From contig NOKP01000004.1 in the NCBI GenBank assembly GCA_002682825.1, forward strand, positions 265,711 through 329,710: DNA of 64,000 bases, written 5' to 3'. This document shows positions 23,565 through 32,800 of this stretch, piece by piece. Position numbers and translations under genes: made by a program. Within the stretch, counting starts at the first letter, position 1, and every line of letters begins with the position of its first letter. The notes under the pieces were generated by a model, which was not told where the DNA came from, made no database searches, and was given only the letters and a program-made list of their open reading frames with translations. Source of the DNA: Neonectria sp. B-13 (taxonomy: Eukaryota; Ascomycota; Sordariomycetes; Hypocreales; Nectriaceae).

Positions 23565-24003
23565 TCTTCCATTCGCGTCAATTGCCGCATCGCTCCCTTG
23601 CCGAAATGGACAGTTTCGGGCCTCTTTAACACGAACCCTCCATCTCCTGGGCGCCCCCGCCTGATCCGCGTCGACTAGAACTCCCTTACCGCCGCGGCCT
23701 CAATCTACGACGCCTTTTACTATCCATTTGTCGATAAGGATTTTGGGAATGTGGCTGACGTCACATGGATGACGGATTGAGACTAGCCGTGAAGCTGCGG
23801 CCTACGAGGATCTGAACAAAGCTGGGGTTGATGGCCTGCTTATCTCTAAGTACCGCGGGTCATGGACTTTTGACACACCTTTAGCCGGTTCTCCAATGGT
23901 CATGCGTCCTGTGCCTATGGAACTTATCGAATGGGTCCAAGGTGTCAGCATGAGCTCTTTGATAGAGAAGAAGCAAGTTACCAGCATCCCTCCCCAGCAG
24001 CGG
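23565..24003 (+). pseudogene. Truncated paralog of the kinase-like gene at 26634-27988
   Basis: Two blocks align with the intact downstream gene. Block one, near 23655-23705, encodes DPRRLELPYRRGL against DPRRPEFPYRQGL. Block two, 23705-24003, encodes IYDAFYY, then REAAAYEDLNKAGVDGLL, KYRGSWTFDTPLAGSP, EWVQGVSMSS and IPPQQR, matching residues about 144-241 of the intact protein. Between the blocks roughly 115 codons, including the ATP-binding lysine segment, are deleted, and the frame shifts. Two stops (TGA, TAG) interrupt block two just before REAAAYE. Homology stops near 24003, before the HRD catalytic loop, so neither half of the active site survives. It is an old, non-functional copy in the same orientation, about 2.9 kb upstream of the living gene. 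Confidence 0.8.
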
Positions 24004-24456
24004 TAAGAAATTTCTGCCTTTGGCTCATGAGTTTTCATGTCTGTAAAAGTTGCGCGAACTAGAGATGGGTTAAAAGACAACATGTACTCTTGACTTGCGC
24101 TTGTAAATTTGATACTAGTTAATTAACTTTAGGCTATCAACTGCTGGTAGAAGTGGCCGGAGACTTTGTGGCAAATGTCAGTGACTGTGCCCTGCCAGCA
24201 TTCACCTAATCGTCACCTCAGCTGGAATGGCCTGATGAGTGAGCAGCAATCTGAGACAGACTACAGCTTCGGAACGGCATGGTAATATATATTGTGTGAA
24301 GGAAGAGAGCTATAAAGTACAACACCCTCAACGGGACTGGATTATATCGTTGTGTGTCTGAAAGATGTAAAGGACATCAAATTGTATAAACTGTTCCTTT
24401 CCAAGGGAAACGACAAGGTTTCTAGAGACTTCTGCTAGGTTTCCAAACAACTCTTT

Positions 24457-24607
24457 CTAGGGGCATGAACAACTTTTGCGAATGGCACGAACAAGATACA
24501 TGACACAGGTGTAAGGTAGAACAACTACAATCTTTAGTTTTAGGCGTCTATTTCGTCTTAGGTTTGTATTTGTTCGTGTCCTTGGTAAAACTTGTTCGTG
24601 TCCCTAG
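24457..24607. mobile_element. MITE-like element with about 42-base imperfect terminal inverted repeats
   Basis: The left end starts CTAGGGGCATGAACAA at 24457. The right end, read on the opposite strand from 24607, starts CTAGGGACACGAACAA. The inverted similarity extends about 42 bases, to GATAC near 24499 and to GTATTT near 24566, with roughly three quarters of positions matching. Each arm also repeats a GNCACGAACAA sub-block. The 151-base whole has no coding capacity. It lies between the kinase-like relic and the nuclease-like gene. A target-site duplication was not identified with certainty. Confidence 0.6.
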
Positions 24608-24877
24608 CAATAGTCTTCTTAAATGGCTTAATGAACTGGGTTAGCTCTGCTACGAACATGCGAATACTTACCTAGGTTTGAAAAATATTCATGAGAACAC
24701 CTACTGATAGCCATAAGTTCTTGAGGACAATGAGGCTCACACGAATATATAATGAAATACCCATCTTGTTCAAGTCGGGCTGGATTTCAATATTCAACCA
24801 TCATTCGACATTTACACCCAAGCCTCTCACGCCTATTGACCATCTTTCGATTTCGCCATAGGTACCTCGCCATTACA

Positions 24878-25504
24878 ATGCATTCCATTGCTGAATCCTT
24901 CAGCCTCCCACTCCCAAATGCGGATGTGGTCCTCGAACTGCCCCCGACTGTCCAAACCCACATTTCAGGGACAGCGACCGCGCAGGCAGAAGCTCCACTG
25001 TTTGCAGTCAACGTTCCTTACGAAGACTGGGTTTCCATTTCAAGAGGTATCTTGAACCGCCATGATGTTTCTTCAACTCTATCTGGCCATCACTTAGCCT
25101 CGTGGGAGCCAACGAGGGAGATCCTCGTTGAGGGTGACGTTACTTCCGCAGCAGCAGTGCATCTAATTAACCCTGTGAACATAGCACTGTCTACCAAACA
25201 CCCCGGAGACGTCGTCTGCCTGAATGAGCACTTGACATCCGATGCAGCTGCCCGTGTGGACAAGTGCTGGCTTCGGAAAGGGACCGGCATCCGGAAAAAT
25301 TTCGCTGTTCTTGATTACAAGAAAGCTGGTACGATACGACATGCCGAATTCAAGGATGCACTTGGCCCGCCCGGAATGAGTTTTGAGCGGAAAGTGACAA
25401 GTTATAAGTCATATTTCTTCTTAAACGCTGAGATTCTTGCGAAACAAGCTGTCAGCTATGCGAACAGTTGCGAGACTAGGACTCTCAGATCGAGTATGGA
25501 ATGA
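24878..25504 (+). CDS. Putative PD-(D/E)XK nuclease-fold protein, possibly C-terminally truncated
   Basis: Single-exon 208-residue protein of a fungal family I do not recognise by name. The chosen ATG at 24878 follows a normal context; an in-frame ATG at 24752 would add 42 residues without coding-like character. The order of key residues fits the PD-(D/E)XK nuclease fold: Glu117 and Asp128 (in ARVDKCW), a hydrophobic strand FAVLDYKK giving Asp146-x-Lys148, then KQAVSYA with a QxxxY pair (Gln190, Tyr194). The middle block HHLASWEPTR and LINPVNIAL also looks conserved. The frame stops soon after QxxxY, where related folds usually have another strand and helix, so the end may be lost. It lies 1.1 kb upstream of the kinase-like gene on the same strand. 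No signal peptide or membrane segment is seen. The nuclease role is inference from motif order. Confidence 0.6.
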   Translation: MHSIAESFSLPLPNADVVLELPPTVQTHISGTATAQAEAPLFAVNVPYEDWVSISRGILNRHDVSSTLSGHHLASWEPTREILVEGDVTSAAAVHLINPVNIALSTKHPGDVVCLNEHLTSDAAARVDKCWLRKGTGIRKNFAVLDYKKAGTIRHAEFKDALGPPGMSFERKVTSYKSYFFLNAEILAKQAVSYANSCETRTLRSSME

Positions 25505-26633
25505 AGAGATGGTATCAACTAATACTTATTAGTTGGTAGAAGGGTTTGTATTTGCTTTGCCCTTATGTTTTGTAGGATAGATCACAACGTCTTTGACATG
25601 TGCTGTTAATGCATTGAAACTTTAAGCCTTGGGATTTCGTTTTTAGAAATCTTCTCATTCCCCTTATGTGATGACCTAGACATGGAAAGAGTGTAGGAAG
25701 TTGGTGAATAGTAGATGGTGCACTGGTCAAGCGCCGTAGATCTCAAAAGGAGGGGTGTGATGATGATTGGATTAATATCTGGCCTTCTCGAGCTCAGTTT
25801 GCGCTGGAGTTATATAGATAAGGTAAAGGAAGCGCCCCAGTAGATGCCTCTGAGCGGTAGACCAGCAGCTCGCGGGCTGGGGAGTCGCTTTCTTGCCGAT
25901 GGGCTCGTCACACTTTATCAGTATTAGTTATCATTATGGGATTTCGCCATCAACTAGCTAAAGATCACACCCAATTAACTAGCACCTAATTAACCGATAC
26001 CTAACCCCACGCCTAACATCTAACGCCAAGGCATATATCTAATACCTAAGTATACACCCAATGCCTAGATCAAGCGCCCACGCCAGCGTAGAAAACGAAG
26101 GCTTAGATTGAGGAGGGCGGTAGTCCAGGAGAACATACTTATACTGAAGAACAATATCGAGGCTCTCAGTTCAGTCGTCCCAGCTCTAGGGAGGGCCATA
26201 AAGATACTGCGTTGAGTCCATTGCAACGGCCTTTGAACCGGAGAATGGGATGCCCGCCGCGCTACTGGCTGCCCTTGCTTGTGGTGGTCGCTGGGAGGTC
26301 CCTGTAGTGGTCGCTGCAGTGATCACTACAGCGAACACTCGCCCGACTATAGCGGTCACTATAGCGCACCTCACTCTGGCATGTACGCCGAATACGCCAT
26401 TTCAGGTTTAGCGCCGCGGACAAACATTCAGTGTTCAAGTGTTTCTTGGAGCCTTCAGTGAATGAAGAGTGAACAGAAGAACAAACAGCTGCCTGCAACT
26501 GCACACGCATCATCCTTCATGATTTAAATGTCCGACCGACCTCCTTCTTCAAGTCATCTTCCATTCAGAATTCCTCCATCCCACAACATCTCACTCAACA
26601 CACCGCAACTCGCTCACTACTTACTCTCTCAAG
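25505..26633. other. Intergenic between nuclease-like and kinase-like genes
   Basis: No gene is supported. A degenerate CCTAA/CCTAATTAAC-rich run lies at about 25965-26070, and a palindrome cluster at about 26287-26366 (listed separately). The last 110 bases before 26634 are pyrimidine-rich and form the likely leader of the kinase-like gene. Confidence 0.55.
26287..26366. repeat. Cluster of palindromic and direct short repeats upstream of the kinase-like gene
   Basis: Positions 26311-26334 form a 24-base palindrome with a single mismatch between arms, centred on the perfect 10-base AGTGATCACT. An outer pair TGTAGTG/CACTACA overlaps it. GGTCGCTG occurs twice to the left, and CTATAGCG occurs twice to the right (26347-26354, 26359-26366). 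Together they form a dense symmetric array about 270-350 bases upstream of the ATG. It could be a regulator-binding cluster or a fragment of a repeat; neither is shown. Confidence 0.55.
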
Positions 26634-27988
26634 ATGGGCCATCGCCGCTACGACCGAGATCCTCCCCTCCCAGACCCGCGCCGACCAGAGTTCCCCTACC
26701 GCCAGGGCCTCAGTGTTTCCATTCGACGTCATGTCCCACCACCTCCCTTTGGCACCTGCTATCTCAAGGGACCGGAGCGTGAGGAAGCTCGAGGCGTCGA
26801 ATGTTTATTAGGCTTCAACCGGAGCGAATGGTGCCTCCAGAACCCACCTGCTGAAGCTGCAGACTACGCTGAATACTACACTGAAAAGTTCGCAGAAGAA
26901 GACGCAGACGACGACGCAGACGAAGACGCCCCTCACCCTGAATCTGACGATTCTGTGCACGATCTCCACGTACTCGATGAAATTGCATGCAAGGATGGAC
27001 GCGGAGCTCAGGTCGTCCGTTGCTATCTGGATGGAGATGAGCATCAGGTCTTTGTCGCAAAGATATACGATGCCCTTTACTACGACTACGGACGAGATGT
27101 CACATACCGGGCGGATTACGACTATTGCCGCGAAGCTGCCGCATATGAGGATCTGAAGATGGCAAAGGTCGACGGGCTTCTCGTCCCAAAATACTACGGC
27201 TCTTGGACTTTTGATGCACCTCTTCTCGGTGGCCCTCCGATGACGCGACCAGTACGTATGATCCTCACCGAATGGATCCCGGGCGTCAGCATGGACTCGG
27301 CTATTGTCAACGGACACCTCAATGGACATCACGAGCCTATCCCCCCCCAGCAGCGTCTTAACATCCTAGCAAGAGCCATGGAGATTGAAACGAAGCTTCA
27401 GTTTCACGGCATATACCATCGCGACTTTGCGCCAAGAAACATTCTCCTAGTCGGGCCAGACATGGACATTAAAATCCCCCGAGTTGTTATAGTCGACTTC
27501 AACCAAGCTGTTTGCCTGCGCCGACCACACAACAGGATGGGTTGGTCCAAAACTCCACTGCCAGTCAGCCCTCGGTATCGTTATTACAAGGCGCTCACCA
27601 ACGATTTCGTACCGTGGTTGCCTGAGCCCCACCGCTCAGAGATGACAGTTTTCAATGGATGGCTGAAGACTACGTGGGAGCATTCGAAGGATTTCGGGAC
27701 CTTCGACATGCCTTCGTGGGACTTCGATGCCGATTGTGAGATACGACCGCCTTTGCCCGATGCCGAGCTTAGCGACACCGAGCCTAGTGATGTTTCAAGA
27801 CAGTCACAGAAATTGCCCACACAAGGTAACTAGGAAACCATCGCTTTGCATACTTGGACTAGAATATGGCTAACGGGTTGACAGACGACTCGCCGAAACC
27901 AGGACAAACACCAGCTGATCCGCAGAAAAATCCAGGTGACGAGCTTAACTGTCCGGTGGGTTTGGTGGATGACGGACCGAAAGGTTAA
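26634..27988 (+). CDS. Protein-kinase-like (phosphotransferase-fold) protein with complete catalytic residues
   Basis: Predicted 431-residue soluble protein. Exons are 26634-27825 and 27885-27988; the 59-base intron has a GCTAAC branch site, and without it a stop follows at once. The kinase fold is readable. FVAKIYD provides the ATP-binding Lys143; a glutamate in CREAAAYEDL (residue 167 or 172) can pair with it; ILTEWIPGVSM looks like the hinge; HRDFAPRNI holds the catalytic Asp264 and Asn269; and VIVDFNQ gives the metal-binding Asp288 (DFN in place of DFG). The N-terminal 110 residues are unusual: proline-rich, then a very acidic run near 88-100. A proline- and acid-rich tail follows the kinase core. 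No membrane segment or signal peptide. A dead paralog lies at 23.6-24.0 kb and a nuclease-like gene just upstream. It may be an active kinase of a lineage-restricted family; substrates are unknown. Confidence 0.8.
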
Positions 27989-28350
27989 AGGGTATGCTCG
28001 CGAAGTGGCGATTACCCTCGTACGATGTTTAGCGGCGCGCAGGACGGGAGTGGAAAACAGGAACACACCAGGGTGGTTGGAACCGCCAAGAGATCGGTAC
28101 GGGAAGGACAAGGATGTTAGCTATGCAAAAATAACTAGTGATTAAATTATTCCGACGGTGGATTTCTATTTCCAGTTCCAGTGACTCAACGATCACAAGA
28201 CCAGAACGAAAAACCACCAAGTCACGAGAGGAATATAGCATCGCGTATTTGTGCATCAGATGTTTTCTTTGTCAAACTCTAAAATGCTCAATTCAATCAT
28301 TTTAACAGGCTAATTACTACAAACAAACAAACGCCTCATTGTCAATCCAC
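27989..28350. other. Convergent intergenic region
   Basis: The space separates the 3' ends of the kinase-like gene (plus) and the amino-acid permease (minus). Nothing beyond AT-rich 3'-UTR-like sequence is seen. Confidence 0.55.
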
Positions 28351-29841
28351 TTAGGCAATGGGCTCGCAAGTGAAGACGCCGCGCACGGTGCCCTCGCGGA
28401 ACTGCTTGGCCTGAGAAGTAGTTAGTAGCTGAGAGAATGAGGACAACTGTGGGAAACTTACAATATCGTCGATACTGGCATAGGTGCCACCGACAAGAAC
28501 GATCATGCCGATGATGAAGATGAGGCCGTTGACAATGGCCAGAGGAAGGTTCTCCTTGGAGTACCAGGAACCCTTTCGAATGAGCATGAACCACATGATG
28601 GCAGGGAAGTAGAAGGTGAATCCGGAGATGAAGAGCGAGGACGAGATGGAGAGAAGGTCGCTGAAGAAGGGAATGGCCTCGGCGATGATCCAGGCAATGA
28701 TGGTGATTGCCAGGATAAGAACCAGCCAGGTGATCCAGCCCATCTTGGTGTTGATGTAGCGGATGATGGAGTCCTTGAACATTCGAGCGTGTAGGTAGCG
28801 AGCCACGACGGTGGTGTTGATTGATCCCGAGATGAAGATGACGGGAAGGGCGATGCCGAAAGCAATCTTGGAGATGAGGTCACCAGCCGAGAGAAGGGCA
28901 GGCGACCTGACATCTTGGCCGACAAAGGCGTAGATGAGGGCGCCGGTCAGGGTGTAGATGGCAATCTCAATGAGGCCGAGAGCCCAGATGGACTTGACGA
29001 AGTCCTGGGGAGTGTGCATCTCGTCCATGAAGGAGAACTGGCAGACGGCGAAGGAGTAGGCGAAGACGATGTTGGTGATGGCGATGAAAGCCTCGGTGAA
29101 GGTGAGTCCGTCCTTGGGCCAGGCGGACCAGTCGACGGAGGAGAGACCGCCAGGAGCATCCCCGGCCTTGATACCGGTGGCGATGATGGTGATGCCAACG
29201 GCGAGGGCGATGGAGACAAAGTCAATGTAACCAAGGATGGCAACCTCGGCGAAGGAGGGAGGGATGGCGACGATGAGGAGGATAATGGCAGAGACGACGC
29301 CGAAGACGAGAGAGCAAGCGCCGTTGTCGGTGATGTTCAGGAAGGCGATGGTACCGGTCAAGCAGTGGGATCCGACGAGGAAGGTGAGCTGCAGCGAGAA
29401 CATGACACCGACCAGCTCGTAGCCGAACTTGCCCATCATGAGCTGTCCGGCATCGGCGTAGTGGGAGACGTGGGGGTAGGCCAGCTTGACCTGACCGACG
29501 ACGTAGCTGGTGTAGATGGCGACGAGACCGAGGCCAACGCAAAGGATGGTTCCGGCGACCATTCCAAGGGTAGCAAAGGCAGAGGGGAGACTGAGGCAGC
29601 CGAGAGCGATGGCCTCGACGATCAGAACGACAGTCAGACGCTTCCAGCCGAGACGGTGGAAGTGGGCGTTGCCCTCGACGGCTTTTTGCTTCTCGAGGTC
29701 GGCGCGAGTGCGCTCATCGAGGTCGGCGACTTCGCCGGCGGTGTTGTCGTACATGATGTCTTGTTGCGGCGTCTGGTGCACCTTTTCCGCGCTCTTGCGG
29801 TCGGTGGACGGGTCCGCGGAGGAGTTCTTGATGTGGTCCAT
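28351..29841 (-). CDS. Neutral amino-acid permease, AAAP family (Mtr-like)
   Basis: Predicted 479-residue plasma-membrane amino-acid/proton symporter. Exons on the minus strand are 29841-28462 and 28410-28351; the 51-base intron is a multiple of three and stays open if unspliced, but it has GTAAGT, a CTAAC branch and a TTCTCAG end. Start is the first true ATG (MDHIKNSS). About 11 hydrophobic helices follow a polar 60-residue N-terminus. The first helix region HRLGWKRLTVVLIVEAIALG with LGCLSLPSAFATLG matches the substrate-binding unwound helix of the AAAP group and is very like Neurospora Mtr-type neutral amino-acid permeases. Codon bias is strong (C/G-ending codons), which suggests high expression. 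The opposite strand carries a 322-codon open frame that is only an antisense shadow of this bias. Confidence 0.9.
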   Translation of the reverse strand: MDHIKNSSADPSTDRKSAEKVHQTPQQDIMYDNTAGEVADLDERTRADLEKQKAVEGNAHFHRLGWKRLTVVLIVEAIALGCLSLPSAFATLGMVAGTILCVGLGLVAIYTSYVVGQVKLAYPHVSHYADAGQLMMGKFGYELVGVMFSLQLTFLVGSHCLTGTIAFLNITDNGACSLVFGVVSAIILLIVAIPPSFAEVAILGYIDFVSIALAVGITIIATGIKAGDAPGGLSSVDWSAWPKDGLTFTEAFIAITNIVFAYSFAVCQFSFMDEMHTPQDFVKSIWALGLIEIAIYTLTGALIYAFVGQDVRSPALLSAGDLISKIAFGIALPVIFISGSINTTVVARYLHARMFKDSIIRYINTKMGWITWLVLILAITIIAWIIAEAIPFFSDLLSISSSLFISGFTFYFPAIMWFMLIRKGSWYSKENLPLAIVNGLIFIIGMIVLVGGTYASIDDIVSFPQLSSFSQLLTTSQAKQFREGTVRGVFTCEPIA

Positions 29842-32800
29842 GATGGAGGAGTGTTGAGGGAGGAGGTGGCAAACAATGGATGAGTCAATGGAGGAGGAAA
29901 CGGGAGAAGCCAAGGTGATATAGACTCTGGTACCTTCAGTTGAAGTCGAGGCAAGAGAGTGGAGGAGGATGATGAATCAGTCAAAATATGTGGGAGGCTT
30001 GGAGGCTTTATGTAGGAGGAGACCTTATGGAGAGGATGGAGCGGATGGGGGCAGAGATAAAGAGAGCGTCAAAGGCACACAGAACAGAACAGGTAAAAGG
30101 GTTTCCTACCGAGAGTGAGACCGAACTTTGTCCAGAGGCAATCTTGGTGGGTCGAGGACATCGGGGTCCACCGCTTACCACTTGGAGGATGTCAGGCTGA
30201 GGGTAGCAAGGGAACTATCTCGTCGTCGTGCTGGAAGTTACGGGGTCATCAGATACTCCAGAGACGACCCATTGGGCCAGGCCGGGCAGCGAGCACGGAG
30301 AACCCTGTCGATGCTTGATGCTAGCCACGACGATGATGACGGTCGACGCCTGGTCCCTGGGCCATGTACTCCAGAACCCCAGACCGGGCGAGGAGGAGGA
30401 GCGGACCCCAGCCCCCACAGAGTTCAGAAAGAAGAAGGAGAAGACGAAGCATGAGAGGAGGGCTCGAGGCCGGTGCCGAAAAGCCGACTCCCAACGAGAA
30501 GCTGCGCAACGGACTAGGCGTGGTGGTGAAGCGCAAGGCCGGTGGATCGCCATTTGCAGCAATTCCGGTTACCTAATGCGGGACCGGCAGTGCTACGACG
30601 GAGCCTCCACAGAGCCGCAACGCCGTGCTCTGCTTGGCTGGCCGGCGAGTAGCTATGTGTCACCGAAACACCGACGGAGCCGCGCACGGCTGGCACCAGG
30701 TCAGGAAAAGAGGAGACAACACGACCCGAGTCCGTCCACTGGATGTGCCCTGTTGATGTTGGGGAAGAGAGAGAGGCCCACGATGACCACGAGAAGAGGG
30801 AAGGGCAAGCAAGGTTGAGGCAAAAAACCGGCGAGTGGACGACCCGGTGAGTGGCCGGACTTGGCGCACCGACGGCGACGGTGGGCTGTCGGCCCCATGA
30901 TCCCCATACACCTAAACGGCTTCTCCGCAGAGTCAGTTTGAGATTGGGTTGGGGAGCGTGGTAGTTTTTACGTCAACATGCTGGCCGTCCTAGACTCGGA
31001 AAGGGGAGAAAACGAGGGGAGAAAGAGGAGACCCGGGGGAGAGGGAGGGCGGTAATCTCACTCATTACACAATTGCATCTCGAGTGGGACGCAGACACTG
31101 ACACGGACGGGGACGACGCGCAGATGCGATGCCATGTAGAGAGGAAGCCTTTGCGGGCGGTGCCGTTTGCCTCCGGAGCTGCGTCGAGGACTCGGCCGCC
31201 GCCAAGACGGAGCCCGAACGGCGCACGACCGGGCGTGGCTCGGAAAATTTTCACCGGGCTTCGCCGAAGGGGCACCGACGGGCCAGCCAGGCACGAGAGA
31301 CGACGGCGGCAAGTGTGTGTGCGAGCGTGTGAGCGTGTGCGTGTGAGTGTGCGTGCCTGACGCACATCATCTCGTCAGCCCTGGGTTGGAAGCGTTCTCG
31401 AAGCCCGCTAGTCAGGGGAGCGTCGAAGCAAAGGCCGCAATCTTGTTAGTGAGTTGGCTGCATCCATGGCCAGAATGATGCTGCTGGCGTGCGAGAGGCA
31501 AGGATGTAAGGGTATGGCGTTTCTTGGCTTGGACGGTGGGGTGGGAGAGTGGGCTCTGCCGGTATCTCCGCAGCCAACCCCATGTGTCTTCCTGCGAGTC
31601 TTGTCTTCCGTCGTTCTGTCTCTGTCTTTCTGTCAGAGCGTTTGTCCTCTTCTCGCCCGACCAGAGAGCGCCCCGGAAATGAAGCCAGGTGTGTTCAGGC
31701 CGGTGTGCGGTCCGTTGCACGCTCCATCCTCCGCTGTACACTCCATCCTCCGTCTTACGTGCTCTCCGCGATGGCCTCCAGCAGTCTCTGGTCTCCACTC
31801 TCCACGCCCATCCCATGTTAATAGGTCCGCGTCCGACGCGTCTTGGTGGTCTCCTCCTGCCTAGACGGCGCGCGGTGGTACGATGCGATGCCCATGATCC
31901 ATGGCCAGATCCGCCGCCTCCCGCCGCCACCCTGGGCTTGTCTTGGTACCCTGCCTGCCATGGAGCCTAGCATCTTGTCTTGGTTCGTGACTGAGCTGTG
32001 TGACTGACCAAACTGTGTGATTGTGCCTGTGATTGAGCCTGTGACCGAGCCTGTGACTGGGCCTATCCTCCCAGTGCCCGCGGTTCCTTTTCCCGTCTCT
32101 TGTCTCGTCTCGTCGCTGCTGATCTTGGTCGACATCATCGCATCCCCGACTCTCCCCGTGCCACCCGGCTGGGCTAACTTGTCTAGGTAGGTCCTCCAGG
32201 GCGTCCCGCGCCATGTCCCGTAGCGGCTCCATCGCCATTAGTACGTTTGGCGATGTGTCCGCCGTCGATTCCATGCGCTGTTTCTAGAACAAAACTTTGG
32301 CCAGCGAGTCCCATCTCATCGCCCAGAGCGGCAGAGCCATCGCACTAACCGCAGTAGTATTGCCCGCGGCCCGCCGTGGCCTTGCAAGTTCCTGCTTACT
32401 GTCTGCCGAAGCACGCCTCGTCGCGGCAAGATGCAACGTAAATCGTCTTTAATTCTTCATCCAGCCTAGTCGTTTGCCAAGCCAACATTGTGCATCTTCT
32501 GCTTCCATGCCGTCTTCTCTTACAAAGCAATTGCAGCACATACATCACACAGTATGAACCGTGTCCATCATTCCACCCTTCCACCCTCCTTCTTCTTCTG
32601 CCCACGCTCTCTCTGCCCACGCTCTCTCTCTGCCCACCACGCCCGATCGACAAAACTCTCTAGCCGGCTCGTCCGGATGGCAGGCCAGACGGAGCCGGCA
32701 ACAGCAAAACAAAAGGAAAAAGGAAAAAGAGCGGGTTTCAAGATAAAAATCGCCATACTCTCCGATCCTCCTGATTCACATAATGTGGTAACCAGTATTC

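Noticed and set aside
24752..24877. Earlier in-frame ATG for the nuclease-like gene
   Set aside because: It would add 42 residues of leader-like composition; the ATG at 24878 starts the part that looks conserved.
25965..26070. CCTAA units taken as an internal telomere repeat
   Set aside because: The units are irregular and do not form consecutive CCCTAA in register.
28915..29883. 322-codon open frame on the plus strand, opposite the amino-acid permease
   Set aside because: It is an antisense shadow produced by strong third-position C/G bias; the translation is Gly/Asp/Glu-rich low complexity, while the minus strand is a clear AAAP permease.
30228..30818. 196-codon plus-strand frame, and neighbouring frames to 31930
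   Set aside because: Several overlapping frames on both strands of similar length with arginine-rich translations; this is expected from high GC content, with no splice or domain support.
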